In this document: one piece after another, positions 46,801 to 59,275 of the stretch
How the letters are laid out: each line of letters opens with the position of its first letter
How positions within the stretch are numbered: the first letter of the stretch is position 1
Assembly (NCBI GenBank): GCA_014898425.1
Contig: RCSZ01000001.1
Location: 1,736,001 to 1,800,000, forward strand
Direction of reading: 5' to 3'
DNA from: Botryotinia globosa
Lineage: Eukaryota; Ascomycota; Leotiomycetes; Helotiales; Sclerotiniaceae
Length of the DNA: 64,000 bases
Position numbers and translations under genes: made by a program
Notes under the pieces: generated by a model
Seen by the model: the letters and a program-made list of their open reading frames with translations, nothing else
What the model was told of the DNA's origin: nothing
Database searches by the model: none

Positions 46801-48824
46801 AACGTCTTATTTCCATCTAAATCCAGAGTCGCGTCTTTATCAAGTATGCTCATGGCGTGGTATAACTCTCTTGGAGCTAATCGCATCAAACATACTCGTC
46901 TACAAATTTAAATTCAAGGCAAGTATCTTGACGATATCGCACAGAATGCTTGAAGTAATTTAGATCATATTTTAAGATTCATCATGACAAGGCTCATTGA
47001 TAAATTGAGGGTCTCATTCGTGTTAGGAGATCCGGTTATCCGGATTGACACATCTAATATGAGGACAAGTTTTCAATGTTCGAACAGCTAGGATCTGTTT
47101 AAATATATTTCACTCTAGGAATCCACTATCGGCTTGCAATAGGATTGGGCGGGGGACAGAAAGGACTAGTGTCCCCTCAATCTAGAGATACTTGAAATTT
47201 CAACATGAAGCCCCCCAGTGGGGGTATACATAGAGGTTTTATAGCAACGTTTCGGAAGCGAATTGTAAATAGAAATCCATAAAGATTGACTCTCGGAGCT
47301 TTCGGGAGACGTGGAATCTGGAGTACAATTTTGAGACATCCCCACAGAAGAAAGAGGATTGGGGTTTGCGTGGAGGTCTCGAAATAGATTCAAGGAGGTA
47401 GGATGGCGAAAGTTGAACAGACTGTAGATATATGATTTCTTGTGATGAAAGATCATGTGCAGATGTCATTTCCAAGACCAGCTAGTGTTGATCTAGAAAC
47501 TATAACCCTCTTTCCGTCAAAAAACAAAAACAAAAAAACAGGGCTGAAAACTTTCTCAAGCTGGGTTGCTACACTTTGCAACACTAGTCACAGATGACAG
47601 ATCAAAGACCTCGAGGTCATGTGTATTTACCATTCACATAATCCCACTATGCCACGTATCAGGGCATGTTTCCCTTTCCCCTCCTTTCCCACCCTTCCAC
47701 CTTTCTTTTTCCGCTAGATATTGCAGAGAAAATGTTTTCTACAACGCCGTGCCGGGAACCGAGCCGTCTCAACAACACCCGTCCTGGCTGAAGAAAGCAA
47801 ATGAGGCAAGTCAGCTGAGCTTTCCACACATACAGAAGATGCGATATCTACCCGCGCTCTCCCAGCACAAAAGAAGCATATAAACTGTGTACAGCTTCAA
47901 GATTTGTGGCTTTCGGGCGGGTATGTAAATACTGAGGCTTTGTTTCTTCTATCTATGCCTCAAACCCCCCAAGTCATTCATGTGACTTCTTGGATGCTAG
48001 TACACCATCTCATCTCATCCCATATCATATCATAATCCGTTCAAATACCAATCACAGTATCCAACAAACCTAGCAACCACCCAGCCGAACCAGGACAGTT
48101 ACGTTACACAATTCTGCATCAAGCTATCAAGTGTCTCAATATCAAAATAAAGTACAACACGCCATGTGGCTGGAGCAGCAGCAAGTTTGCCCTACAATGC
48201 ACAAATCAACACAATTCATCATTACTCAGCCCAAAATACTAAAAATCAATCATGTTGGGATCATAGGCCGGAAGATCAGATGACACGTTGACTTCTTTAA
48301 CTCGCCAAGTGCATGGTTCGTGATGATAGGTTTGGCACGTCTTCATCTTTTGCTTTCTCGGGAGAATCGCGTCATACATCAAACAGAAAAGAAATTTTAT
48401 TGCTCATGCAAGCCTAGAGTCCAAAGAGAGAAAGTATAGGTACAGCTGTAAAGCAGGAAGTGATATATTATTTGGTCCAAATCTGACAGGGATCGTCATG
48501 AGCGGGACATTGTTGCACTGCGCTGAAACACATTTCGTATCTAACACAGAATTCTTTCTCTGCGAGTTAAAAATTGCATAGGGCTTTCGACGAGGAAGTG
48601 TCTACAATCTAACTAATGCCTCTGCGTCTTATTACTCATCTGCCAGCCCAAAAGTCGAAGCTGCATTCCGAAGCTTTGAATATCTGAATTTCATTGAATA
48701 ACTTCGATGGTTTGGCCACTGTCTTTATTTTGAATATTGGATTGCTTTCTGCCAGTCCAGTCTATTGTCAATCTTGATATTGATATTTATACATCAAATT
48801 TTCCAGTACGTAGTTTAGAGCTAC
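43861..48824. other. 5-kb gene-poor gap
   Basis: No supported gene. Best weak candidates are the plus-strand ORF 44064-44402 (112 aa) and the minus-strand frame 45754-45368 (128 aa, no early ATG), neither with a known motif. The GC content varies from block to block. I see no transposase, reverse transcriptase, long terminal repeat or RNA gene. Confidence 0.4.
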
Positions 48825-51639
48825 TTAAAGCTCACTCTTTACTTGAGTATTTGCCTCCACCCAGGCCTTGACATCCTCTCTATCTCTCTCAACCCAAGCG
48901 CTCTTTGCTCTAATACTATCCAGACTTTGTGCCAGACCCTGGTCAAAGCCCTTGGTATCTCTCTTTGAGAAGAACTCCTCGATTCGCTTCTGGTTACGTT
49001 CACCGGTGAAGCCCGATGTGCAAATGGTAACCATCGTTCCCAACATGGACAAACCGGCTGGTAATCGTCGTTGGAGTTCTTCCCAATTTTCGGTCATCCA
49101 AACATATAATGCCTCAATACCTTCTGGATGAACTCGAAGTCCGCTAATGGGGAGGTAAATATCTTGTTCCTTAACTTCACCGCCGAATGGTAAAGCAAGA
49201 GTTCGCTTGATTAATTCAGGGTCCTTGACTCGTCCCAGAGAGCGGAGGGCAGTGTTACGCTCATCGCTATTTGTGGAGTTGCGGTAAGCATCTAGGATGA
49301 TGTCATACTGTAAAATATTAGCTACCATACATTTTCTGAAACAAATGAACATACCTCTTTCTTGCCACCATATTTCAAAGCGATAGCATAGACGCTACTG
49401 CGGATGTTTGGATGAATAGCAGATTTGTCACCCGCTGCAAACTTAGCAAACATATCCTGTGCAGCTTTAATGATGACCTTGTCACCGGATATACCAGCAC
49501 TACCGAAAAGAAGAGTTTTAAATTGTTGCTGGACATGCTCGTCGCTGTCCTTGAACTCCCACCCAAATTTGTGGGCATATTCGCTTGTAAGTTCTCTTTG
49601 GAATGACTCGAGTCCATCTTTGACTTTCTCGTCCTCAAAGACCCAAGCAGTTTGAATACTGCCTAAACGGGCGAGAATTTCTGTCCAAACAACAAACTCG
49701 GTTTCACTGGTGAAGCCCTTGAACAAATTCAAAACGCCGGAAGTCTTCTGGTATCCAGCTGAAGCGAGAGCTCCTGCATCTGCGATCATTCCTGCACGAT
49801 CCTCAACGGTAAGAAGACCTTCCTTGGCAGCTTGGCCTAGCTTTTCGAGTCGCTCCGGAGTGTATGATGTTCGATAAATGCTAGTATGGTTTGCATTCAG
49901 CTTGAAGAAATCTGCAGGGATCTGAATAGTGTCTTCTCGCTTGTCTAAAACCAGTTCCTCATCAACACCGCTCTTAGTGCGGAGACCCAAGAAAACCGGG
50001 TACAAAACTTCATCCTCCTCAGGCTTGACGTCTGCTGTTCTCAAGAATCGATTTTGCTTGACGTGGATGCTCTTTCCATCTTCGTTCTCAGTGACGCTTA
50101 CAACAGGATATCCGACCTGCTTTGTCCAGATGTCCATGACTGCCGAAACATCCTTACCGCTCGCCTTGCTCAATGCATCCCAAAGATCACCGGTTTGGGT
50201 GTTGCCATAAGCGTGCTTTTTCAAATACTGGCGGATACCCTCCATAAACACATCTTCTCCCAAATAACTTGCAATCATGCGAAGGACACAAGAGCCTTTG
50301 GAATACGAAATGGCGTCAAAGATCTGGTTGACTTGATCGGCTCGCTTGACTGGTACTTCAATTGGATGACTGCTTCGAATAGAATCAAGACCGAGGGCGC
50401 TTTGCAGGTTATCCGTCACGTAGTTTTGCCATACCTTCCATTCTGGATAGAAGATGTTGCAGGAATACCACGACATCCATGTTGCGAAACCCTCGTTGAG
50501 CCACAAGCCGTCCCAGAAATCCATTGTGACCAAGTTACCGAACCATTGGTGAGCCAACTCATGCTGGACGACTTCCGCAACTCGTTCCTTTGTAGACGCA
50601 CCACTGGTCTTTTCGTCGAAGAGCAGATCAACAACACGATAAGTAATCAAGCCCCAATTCTCCATGGCACCAGCAGAGAAATCTGGTATGGCAACCATGT
50701 CCTACGAACAAAGTTAGAACATTGGAGTAGGAAAACTAATATAAGAACTTACCATTTTTGGTAGAGGGAATGGACTATCAAAAGTCTTCTCATAAAACTC
50801 CAGGGTTCGTGCTGCAAGATCCAATGAAAATCTTCCATGCTCGATGTCTTGATTTGGAGGAGCATAAACTCTGACCGGAATTCTGAACTTGTCGGTCTCA
50901 ATGTAGTTGAGTTCTCCAACGATGAAGGCGAGAAGATACGTCGACATTTGTGGCGATTTGTTGAACTTGACGGCCTTCTTGTTTCCCTCAACCTCAGTCT
51001 CCGAAGCAACGTCCATATTACTCAAGCAGGTGAGGTGCTTGTCCGCGACCAAAGTAATTGTGAATTCTGCCTTCAATGCAGGTTCATCGAAACAAGGGAA
51101 AGCTCTTCGGGCATCAGTCGGTTCCATTTGTGTTGTGGCCAAAATACCCTCGGATCCATCCGCATTCTTGTAAGTTGATCTGTAAAATCCTGCCATCTTG
51201 TCGTTGAGCTGGCCAGTGAACTTCATCTCGATTTGTGCCTTTGTTCCCTTGGGGATGGTTTGCTTGAAAGCAACCTTTGTGGTCTGGCTGTCCTCATTGT
51301 AAGAGACATCTGGAGTAGAGCTGTAGAATGTTAGATTTATTGAGCAAGTATATCACAACAGGCTTGCCAATCAATCACTGACCTTATAGCTTCAGATCCA
51401 GAAACGACTTTTGTGCTGTGTATCTCAAGCTCCAAAGTGTTTAGGGAGATAGAAGTAGTATCTTCAGCAACATCTAAGTCGATTATAACAGTACCCTCAT
51501 AGGTATGCTTCTTGAAGTCCGGCTCTAATGTGAGATCGTAGTGTCTTGGAATGACGTTTGCTGGCAAGATCTCTCTTCCCTTGGTAACATCCATTCCTGC
51601 GCTCTCTACCTCCTCTCTGGCATGTACACCTCTACACAT
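48825..51639 (-). CDS. M1-family zinc aminopeptidase (Aap1/Ape2 type)
   Basis: Four exons on the minus strand (51639-51383, 51320-50753, 50701-49355, 49307-48825) join in frame to 884 aa. N-terminal beta domain: REILPANVIPRHYDLTLEPD. The exopeptidase motif GAMEN is at 286-290. The zinc site HELAH is at 322-326 with the third ligand E345 in WLNEG, the exact HExxH-x18-E spacing. A long alpha-helical C-terminal ERAP1-like domain follows, ending WVEANTQVKSEL. The enzyme removes N-terminal residues from peptides in the cytosol and is related to yeast Aap1/Ape2 and to puromycin-sensitive aminopeptidase. The start MCRGV is the first ATG of the exon; an internal ATG (MDVTKGREIL) is the alternative. 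Confidence 0.94.
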
Positions 51640-53231
51640 CTTGTGTCTTCTATATGAACAATGGCGGATTGCCGAGGTGGTTAAAGTTTTATTTCGAAAG
51701 TTGTTTGATAATTGAGGACGGTTTTTTGCAGGACTGAGTCTAAATTTGAATAATCGGTGAGCTTATGAACATTGCGCACTAAGATGATAGTGAATAAATC
51801 AAAAGCAAATTTGGGGTTAAGTGTGTTGATCTTGCCTCAGTTGACTTGCTTGAGGAATCACGAGGGTAGATATTCAAGCTTGTACAATGAACGGAAAGAG
51901 CTCCACGGAATGAAAGAATGGCGGGGTATAACATACAATGAAGCTGAGCTCCGATATGAACTAATTGAAAGACTTTGAAAGGTTCTGCGAACAATTGGTA
52001 ATCTTCTTTGTGCTCTACTGAAGGAAAGGAAAACACTGGCTGGAGGCCGAGTAAAAGAGGATGTAAGGGTATTGGAGATACGCATTGACATCGAAGCAAG
52101 AAGTGAGGGAGGGAAGCTACAACATACACCCACGAACACACACAACGCCGTATGCTATGCTTTGCTTTGCTTTGCTTTGCTTTGCCGTATGCCGTGTGTA
52201 CAAATATGACACGCACCACCTTTGCAACCTGGGCAAAAGAATGAACAATCGCAATGACTGGGAACTTGGAAGGAAGGATCGAACTACCAACGATTGAGGA
52301 AGGTGGGGTCTTTCTGGGTCTGCAAGCAAAAGCTTTGATGGATGCCAGTGGATAGAGGCAGTGGCAGAAAGTGTACAGGATGGCCAGGTGATGCCGTTTA
52401 GGACGAGAAGGATGAATCAATGTCAAAGGTGGGAAAACGGCTAAGGTTAAAGCACCTGCTTGTCAGTGACTCAGTGGTCACTAGTCACCCTTCACTAATG
52501 CGAGTGAGATGTGAGATTTCGAATCTTAAAAGGAAGAGTGGCACCAAATAGTCTCGTACTCTTCTATTCGTACAAGGATATATCTTCAAAACCCATCATA
52601 CTCATCATTCATTGATTTATTTTATCCAGTTACTGTTTTGGGTAGCGGTGAGGAAGGCTCAGAGCGCATTAAGCCGCATTGGGTGATGTTCTCCATTTAA
52701 CCGTTATCCAAAACTTTTCTTCTCGCCCTCTTCTTTTTCTTCCTTCTCCAAGCAACTTAAACGGTTCGAACAACATTTTCTCGATCTTGCTCCTACGATA
52801 TGTTGACGTGCTCCAATATTGACCGTTAAGGTTTAATTTGGTTGTTGCAAGAAGAAGATTTACAACCACCGCAGGTTTGAGGCGACCAATAGCTTTCGAG
52901 CTTTGATTGGAAGTCATAGGAAGACGGTACATACTTTTTGACGCAAGCCAAGTCAATATCTATACAGACATCGATATTGATATCCATGCATGCTCTTAGC
53001 AGCTCGTAACAGTTATAAGGAAGGGGAAAGCAAGGCATCTTTATCTGCCACGACTCTGAAAGCTCCCCAATGCTATTTTAATCGATGTTTTATTCAAATC
53101 TTCAGCTCTTTCCTTTTTGCACAGTGAACTCAGTTCAGTAACTCTTTATTCGAAGCTCTCCATTGTCAGGCCTTCATATTGTGCTCTAGCCTTTGACAGC
53201 ACCGAGGTACCATTGATGACATTGTCCTTTA
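51640..53231. other. Gap upstream of the aminopeptidase gene
   Basis: Aminopeptidase promoter and leader, then the region beyond the Dph4 stop codon. A TTTGC pentanucleotide repeat (four to five copies) lies near 52161-52184. A 215-codon minus-strand frame (52426-51779) covers part of this, but its composition looks non-coding. Confidence 0.45.
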
Positions 53232-53786
53232 TTATCGTGCATCTATGCATCCCGATCCCTTATCGTCTGGCAGATCCTCCATTACACCAAAAAGAACCTT
53301 GAGCCAGAGACTACATCCCTTGCATCCCACACTGATCTCACCATCTTCAGCTGCCTCCTCTAAATCTTGCTCTCGAATTAAGAACCCTCGATCATCTCCA
53401 CATCTACAGCTTCTATACCATATACCATTCTCTTCTTCGACATTCAAATCATCCAAATCGACAACTTCAACACCCGTTCGGAAAACTTCTCCTTCCTTTT
53501 GTCCTGCCCCATTTGTAGAGCGATTCTGCAATCTCAATTCCTTGTCATATTGTGCTCGTAGTTTGGAGTCCGATAGGTGAGAGAAAGCCACAGATATTTG
53601 ATCAATAGTATAAAGTGATTGGGGTCTGTTTGTATGACCTTGTTCTTGGCTTTGAGATTTGTCAGGATGATTTCGAAGAAGTGCGCGTCGATATGCGCTT
53701 CGCAAAGTTGCTACCGGAATGTGTGTTGCATTTTGAAGAGACGACGGGATGTCTAAGATCTCGTAATATGTCGATGTGCAAGTCAT
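53232..53786 (-). CDS. DPH4: Diphthamide biosynthesis J-protein Dph4 (DNAJC24/Jjj3)
   Basis: Single exon of 184 aa from ATG at 53786. A J-domain occupies residues about 7-85: YYEILDIPSS, then HPD at 40-42 in LLRNHPDKS, and LSDSKLRAQYDKEL. The C-terminal half is a DPH-type (CSL) zinc finger: CRCGDDRGFLI with the partner pair in GCKGCSLWLKV. This combination is specific to Dph4/Jjj3, which supports the iron-sulfur radical enzyme making diphthamide on translation elongation factor 2. An acidic linker (VVDLDDLNVEEENG) joins the domains. Length matches the family. Confidence 0.92.
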   Translation of the reverse strand: MTCTSTYYEILDIPSSLQNATHIPVATLRSAYRRALLRNHPDKSQSQEQGHTNRPQSLYTIDQISVAFSHLSDSKLRAQYDKELRLQNRSTNGAGQKEGEVFRTGVEVVDLDDLNVEEENGIWYRSCRCGDDRGFLIREQDLEEAAEDGEISVGCKGCSLWLKVLFGVMEDLPDDKGSGCIDAR

Positions 53787-54303
53787 TGATCCATCAGGGT
53801 TGAGTTTTGCTGTCCCCGTCGTCTTTTGTTTGTCCTTATGATTCTACGTTTTTTCCTCTCAGCGACCTTGATCATTGTGCATGTGAAGTGGGGCAACGCT
53901 CGTTGTGCCTGAGGCGTCAATCTATCCTCCACCTTCCACTTTTGGTCAGCTTCCCATGCTGGAATCTCTTGATCACGTTCCATCGTAGTCATATATATTT
54001 TTCATACATATCTCTCTGGGCCGTCCGAGATTTTCCGAAGTTATCTACTAGGGTAGGTACTCAAACAGCTCTTGGAAATATTTTGGCGCAGAATAGATGC
54101 GAAAGTTAATTTGAAGCGAACCCATAAAGGATTATGAAGGTAAAATGTTTCGATTCCTGAAACGGTGGTTACTAGGTACTTCAATCTTACCCGTGACCAT
54201 CTACACGATATATATACTACAAGCAACTGAAGGCGGGACATGATATATGTCTAGGTGAAGGGGATACATTCGTTCCTATCATGAAGTGCTTGTGGAAGTC
54301 TAC
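53787..54303. other. Gap between Dph4 and BNR-4 genes
   Basis: About 500 bases holding the Dph4 promoter and the BNR-4 3' region. No supported ORF. Confidence 0.45.
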
Positions 54304-55823
54304 CTAGATCGGTTTGGAATCAAGGTCGAAATCTAAGACAACTACATCTCGAAGTCCATCCTCTTTCTGGTCCGTTCTTGTAAATATGGACAGATTCTCA
54401 CCTCCTTCCACCTCTTGTATCTCGATTGAAGGCTCGCCATCAAATCCTGATGCACTCCATACAAGATCAAAGAATACTTGTCCATCCTTGTTGTGCACCT
54501 TCACGATGCCGAGGGTGGAATCTGTGTTACCAGGCAAAGCGAGATATACGTTGTTCTTGCTGTCAACAGATATGCTTCCTCTCGAGCCAGTTTCGGTAGG
54601 CTTGTTTATGCCATCCGTTGGTACAGCGTTCTTTGTCCATCCCCCTAATATTCATTAGTACAAAGTCCTCAACACAATTTGATCAGTATTGCGGCTTTAC
54701 CTGTACAATCACGGTGATAAAGTATCCACTGCTGCTCGCCCGCAGAGTTTTCCCTGTTCAAAACCCAGAATCCGCCCTTCAGATCCACCGCTTGAGCTTC
54801 TTGGTTCAAGATCCCACTTCCCATGGGAATCTCAAAGACTCTCGCCTTGGACTGTGGCAAGATGGTGTTCTCTTCCTTTCCATCCAGTACGGCCAAGATT
54901 GTTCCATCCGAACTTTTCCATGTCTTGCCTACATCTTCCGAATAAGCAAAATTCAGGTCATAGTTATTCTCGGGCCCGTTGGGCCCTGCTTGTTGTTTAT
55001 GCGCATCTGTGCCTGTGGAAGATTCGAAGAGGATGAAGTTTCGATAACACCATGACAGATAAAGTCGCGAATTTTGATAATCAAGACCATTTATATATGG
55101 ACTATTGGAAATACCAGTAAGGTGTTGGCCTAAATATTCATAAGTGGAAGACGTTCCCGAGTAGCGGTAAAGGATATCTGACCCTAATCCTGCCCTACAT
55201 TCATATTAAATTCATGTGCAGATGCAATTGTATAACAAAATACATACTGGCCAATACGATATGTCAATAACAGATCATCTTCCACGTTCACGAATCGAGG
55301 ATAAGTGACTTCGTCCATCAGTTTATTATGTGCAATGCCAGGAAGATAATCTTGCGTTTGCGAAAACAGAGATGTATTCCACACATTGAAATCCTCTGGA
55401 TATTTTTCTGAATCTTTACGTGTCAAAATTTTAAATCTCAGTCTAACATTTCTCAGCACTGCTCAACCTTTTTCCAATAATAATAACACACCTATCACAA
55501 TGATGATCGAATGCTATATGTATACTTCCATCTCCACTACAGATACCAATAGATATCGTATTATGTCCATCATCAACCACCTGTTCATAATCGTGGAAAC
55601 TCAATATCTCCCACTTCGGATGCGTAGGTGAGACTTTTCTTCTACCCAGATTCATCATACAAGCATTCCGTTTCGTGGACGTAGGATGATCGGTGTAGAA
55701 TGCTACATATTGCCATCCATTAACAGTGGTAATTGCGTTTTGTTGGAAGGAATTTGCGTTGATTCTATGTGTTCTTTTGGGATCCGGCCCGAGTATTGAA
55801 ATGCTAGGCTTTGAGAGTCCCAT
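54304..55823 (-). CDS. BNR-4 repeat-containing protein (predicted beta-propeller)
   Basis: Four exons on the minus strand (55823-55492, 55442-55248, 55194-54701, 54644-54304) join in frame to 453 aa. The protein matches the BNR_4 family pattern: NGWQYVAFYTDHP, DDGHNTISIGICSGDGSIHIAFDHHC, EVTYPRFVNVEDDLLLTYRIGQAG and FAYSEDVGKTWK, the last resembling an Asp-box (SxDxGxTW). Members form sialidase-like beta-propellers and are often linked to polysaccharide degradation, but the catalytic role of this branch is uncertain. No signal peptide is seen at MGLSKPSISILG, so the protein may be cytosolic or an upstream exon may be missing. Phases agree at all junctions. Confidence 0.78.
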
Positions 55824-56487
55824 TATGAGTTGGATATTTGACTAAAGTCAAGCAAGCTACTCCAAACAACTTGGAAAACAAAATCCCCACCGCCGCGACC
55901 TTCGATACTGATATAAAGCTCACAACTGATCCCACACATACATATCCCCACCTCCATCACGATACCAGTACATGCACACACGCAATACCGATACCTGTCG
56001 AGAAATCGATCCTCGGCTCCAACCCCAAAACCCTCATGCATGAATATCTCCCCCGAGATATCCCACCAATCCCCTGTCCTTCGCATATAAACCCCCAGTC
56101 GGTTCATCACCTGCCGAAGCTTGAAAATGCTCTACCCCGCAATCCCCGGATAAATATCCCCGATAAGCGAATTGTGCAGTATCCCCTATTGGATGTGAAT
56201 TTTGTTATCGTGGGGATGATTTGCAGTTCCCTTACGCATTGCCTTGATACGAAATGATATGATATGCAAAAATAGTTATCAGGAGGTAGGGTACGACGGG
56301 ATAGGATAGGATAGGATATGAAGGGTTAGCTAGGTAGCATTGCAGCTTTGACATGGCCTGTATGCAGAGACGAGGTGGGACAGCTGTATCGTGGTGAAAT
56401 GAAATATAATACACATGTGCATCCTATGTGCTTATTCAAACGATCTCTCACCCTAATCGTCCTGAGCATCTCTTTATCGTGTTCCAA
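55824..56487. promoter_or_regulatory. Divergent intergenic region, BNR-4 / sugar MFS
   Basis: About 660 bases between divergent start codons, with a short GGATA repeat near 56300-56318. A polysaccharide-type protein and a sugar porter share this promoter region, which may suggest co-expression. ORFs on both strands look spurious. Confidence 0.45.
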
Positions 56488-58635
56488 ATGATGTTTCCGA
56501 CTAAAGCCCCTCGCGTCGACAGAGATGTTCTCGCTTCCAACTCTCATTTAACGAATAAATGTGGTCCTTGGTGGCATGATCGAGGATTGCTAAAACTCAA
56601 TCTCCTTATCGTGATACCGTTGATGAGCGAATATGTGCAGGGTTATGATGCCAGTCTCATTAACAATGTGCAGCAGTTGAAGAGTTGGCAGAATGGTAAT
56701 TAGCATCTTTTCTTTTGTATTCGCTTGGTGCAACTCTTTTCTCTCTTCTTGTTTAGAAGTTGGTGGTGATGAGGGAGTAGTGGGTTTGAAAAGAAGAAGC
56801 GCATTCAGAACTTGGTTTTGTTATTCATGGGAGAGCTATACTAGATTGTACTGAAATAGGAGATGTGGCTGATGAAGGAATTTAACAGAATTTCATAACC
56901 CAAAGGGCTCACTCTTAGGTATTTTGTCGGCGAGTTATTGGGTGGGAAATGTCTTGGGAGTATTCTTTATCACGCCGCTGAGTGATAGGTTTGGTAGGAG
57001 AATGGCGCTGTTCTTTGGTAGTGTAGTTGCAATACTTGGGACAGCTCTTTGCACCGGAGCTATTAATGGTATGTTTGATTCCTCTTATATTCGCGTGGCC
57101 AGAAAGAGGTGGAATCTGTGGAAAATAAAGATATGATAAGATAGAGAAAGAGTATATGGCCGAGCATTGTGAGACAAAAGCTGATGGAAACTTAGCTGGT
57201 ATGTTCATCGTCGGCAGACTTCTATTAGGGGTTGGAGGAGTGGTTGTTGGAGCCATTGGACCTGTATTAGTAGCGGAACTTGCGTATCCAGGTAAGTTCT
57301 CCTGGGAGGAGCCGAGCATGGTTCGATGCCAAACCGCGAGAAATTAATGGAAAATAGATCATCGTGCGACCGCGACTGCGCTTTCAAATACCCAATACTC
57401 AATGGGCTCGATCATCGCTGCCTGGGTAACTTTTGGTAGGCTTATTTGGTATAGTCCACACATGTTGAGAGTGAGATACTAACAATAGATAGGTACATTT
57501 CGATTGAATTCCACGTGGTCATGGCGCATTCCCTCAATCTTTCAAGCTTTGCCCTCTGTCGGCCAGGCGCTTGGTATTTTCTTCCTTCCCGAGTCACCTC
57601 GTTGGCTTGTAAGCAAAGGTCGTGAAGACGCTGCTTTGGATGTATTGTCTAAGTATCATGCCAATGGAGATCGGGAAGATGAGGTCGTACAGTTCGAATA
57701 TAGGGAGATAGTCGGAACAATCGAGTTGGAGATCTCAGCAAAACAATCGAGGTGGAGTGAAATATGGAGAGGTAAAGGAAACCAGTGGAGAATGTTCATT
57801 ATGATTGTGAGCCCCAAGTCTCTTATTCTGTATTCATTCGAGGCGGCACAGCAACGATGAAAATGTGCGAAACGTACTAAATGCTGATAAACATCCATAG
57901 TTTTTTGGAATCTGCAAGCAATGGTCAGGAAATGGCGTAGTGTCCTATTACTTACATACGGTAAGAACATCTCAGGCTAACCTTTTTGACACCACTGACA
58001 ATCTCCAGATGCTCGACGACGTTGGAATCACAACTACACTCCAACAAACTCTCATCACTGCAACCTCCCAAATGTTCTCCTTTGCTTGTTCTGTCGGTTT
58101 TGCGTTTCTACCCGCTCGAGTAGGTCGTCGACCTCTTTTGCTCTGGTCAATGGGTCTGATGTGGCTTGTCTTTACAATAATCACCATCCTTACTGGTGTG
58201 TTCACTCACACTGGATCCAAATCCGCTTCTTATGCTTCGGTTGCTTTTATATATCTGTACAGCGGAGTACACAATTTGGGATGGACAGGTGCCATGATGC
58301 TTTATGTGGTTGAAATTTTGCCTTATACATTGCGTGCCAAAGGCATTTCACTATTTTGGTTAGTCACGGGCTTAGCGGGTGCATTCAATACCTACGTGAA
58401 CCCATTAGGTCTTGCAAGATTTGGCTGGAAGTTCTATTTCTTCTATGTAGCATGGATTGCCGTCGAATTTGTCGTGGTGTACTTTGCTTGTCCTGAAACG
58501 AAGGGAACAAGTCTGGAAGACGTGGCTTTGGTCATTGAGGGAAATGATGCTAAAGTTAGCAAGATGAATCCAGTGAAAGAAGCGGTGATAGAGAAAGAGG
58601 ACGGAACGACGGAACACGTTGAGAAGACGAGATAA
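56488..58635 (+). CDS. Sugar-porter MFS transporter
   Basis: Seven exons (56488-56695, 56889-57068, 57196-57291, 57358-57435, 57493-57806, 57901-57960, 58009-58635) join in frame to 520 aa; exon 6 is 60 nt. Sugar-porter signatures are all visible: YVQGYDASLINNVQ in TM1, SDRFGRR after TM2, VGRLLLGVGG, LPESPRWLVSKGR at the end of the first half, VGRRPLLLWSMG, and the C-terminal ACPETKGTSLEDV. The second ATG (56491) is an equally good start. It resembles fungal lactose/hexose permeases and lies divergent to the BNR-4 gene. The actual sugar is unknown. Confidence 0.9.
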
Positions 58636-59275
58636 AAACAATGACTGCGAAGGTATTGAGTGGATGTATTGAATACTTCTTGATCTTGTACATATACTAG
58701 GCATGCTAGGTAGAGCATCTCCGTTATCGACTATTATATAAGAGATAGTGCAATCACTGGCTGGATTTATTGCGCCGAAAGTTAAAATGTCAGAAGAAGG
58801 TGTTCATCTTTCTTCGCCAGTGTTGTCCAAAATGAAGCCGATGATCTTGCATTTATCAGTTAGATGAGTAGATTGCATCGTGATAGAAAACTCTGACGAC
58901 GTCTCATATTGAACTTAATTTTCCCAGTATATTCAATACCTAAGTATGAATTCAAAGTTTGTGGTAATATAACACCTGATTGTATCAACAGATTTTGTCC
59001 TGCAAAAGTGAAGTCTGAACCCTTTCTCAATTTTTCTTGTACCCGCCTACCCAGTATCCCTCTTCACCAACCTCTTCACCAACATTGATTCATTATTGAC
59101 ATTATAACTAGACTGCCACCCTCAACCCCAGGATATCATCAACCTTGCGCGTACAATAAACTATCATAATCATCACCGACCTTTATCTGGATTACAATTC
59201 ATCTACGAAACAGATTTTCCCGACAGACTTTTGACAAGAGTTTGATTGTCATAACGACCGTCTCCCTCCTTGATA
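58636..59275. other. Gap between sugar porter and MND1
   Basis: Holds the MND1 promoter. No supported ORF, repeat or RNA gene. Confidence 0.45.

Noticed and set aside
51779..52426. 215-codon minus-strand ORF upstream of the aminopeptidase
   Set aside because: Composition is rich in Ser, His, Pro and Cys with no motif, it spans a TTTGC repeat, and it stops before the aminopeptidase start. More likely leader sequence.
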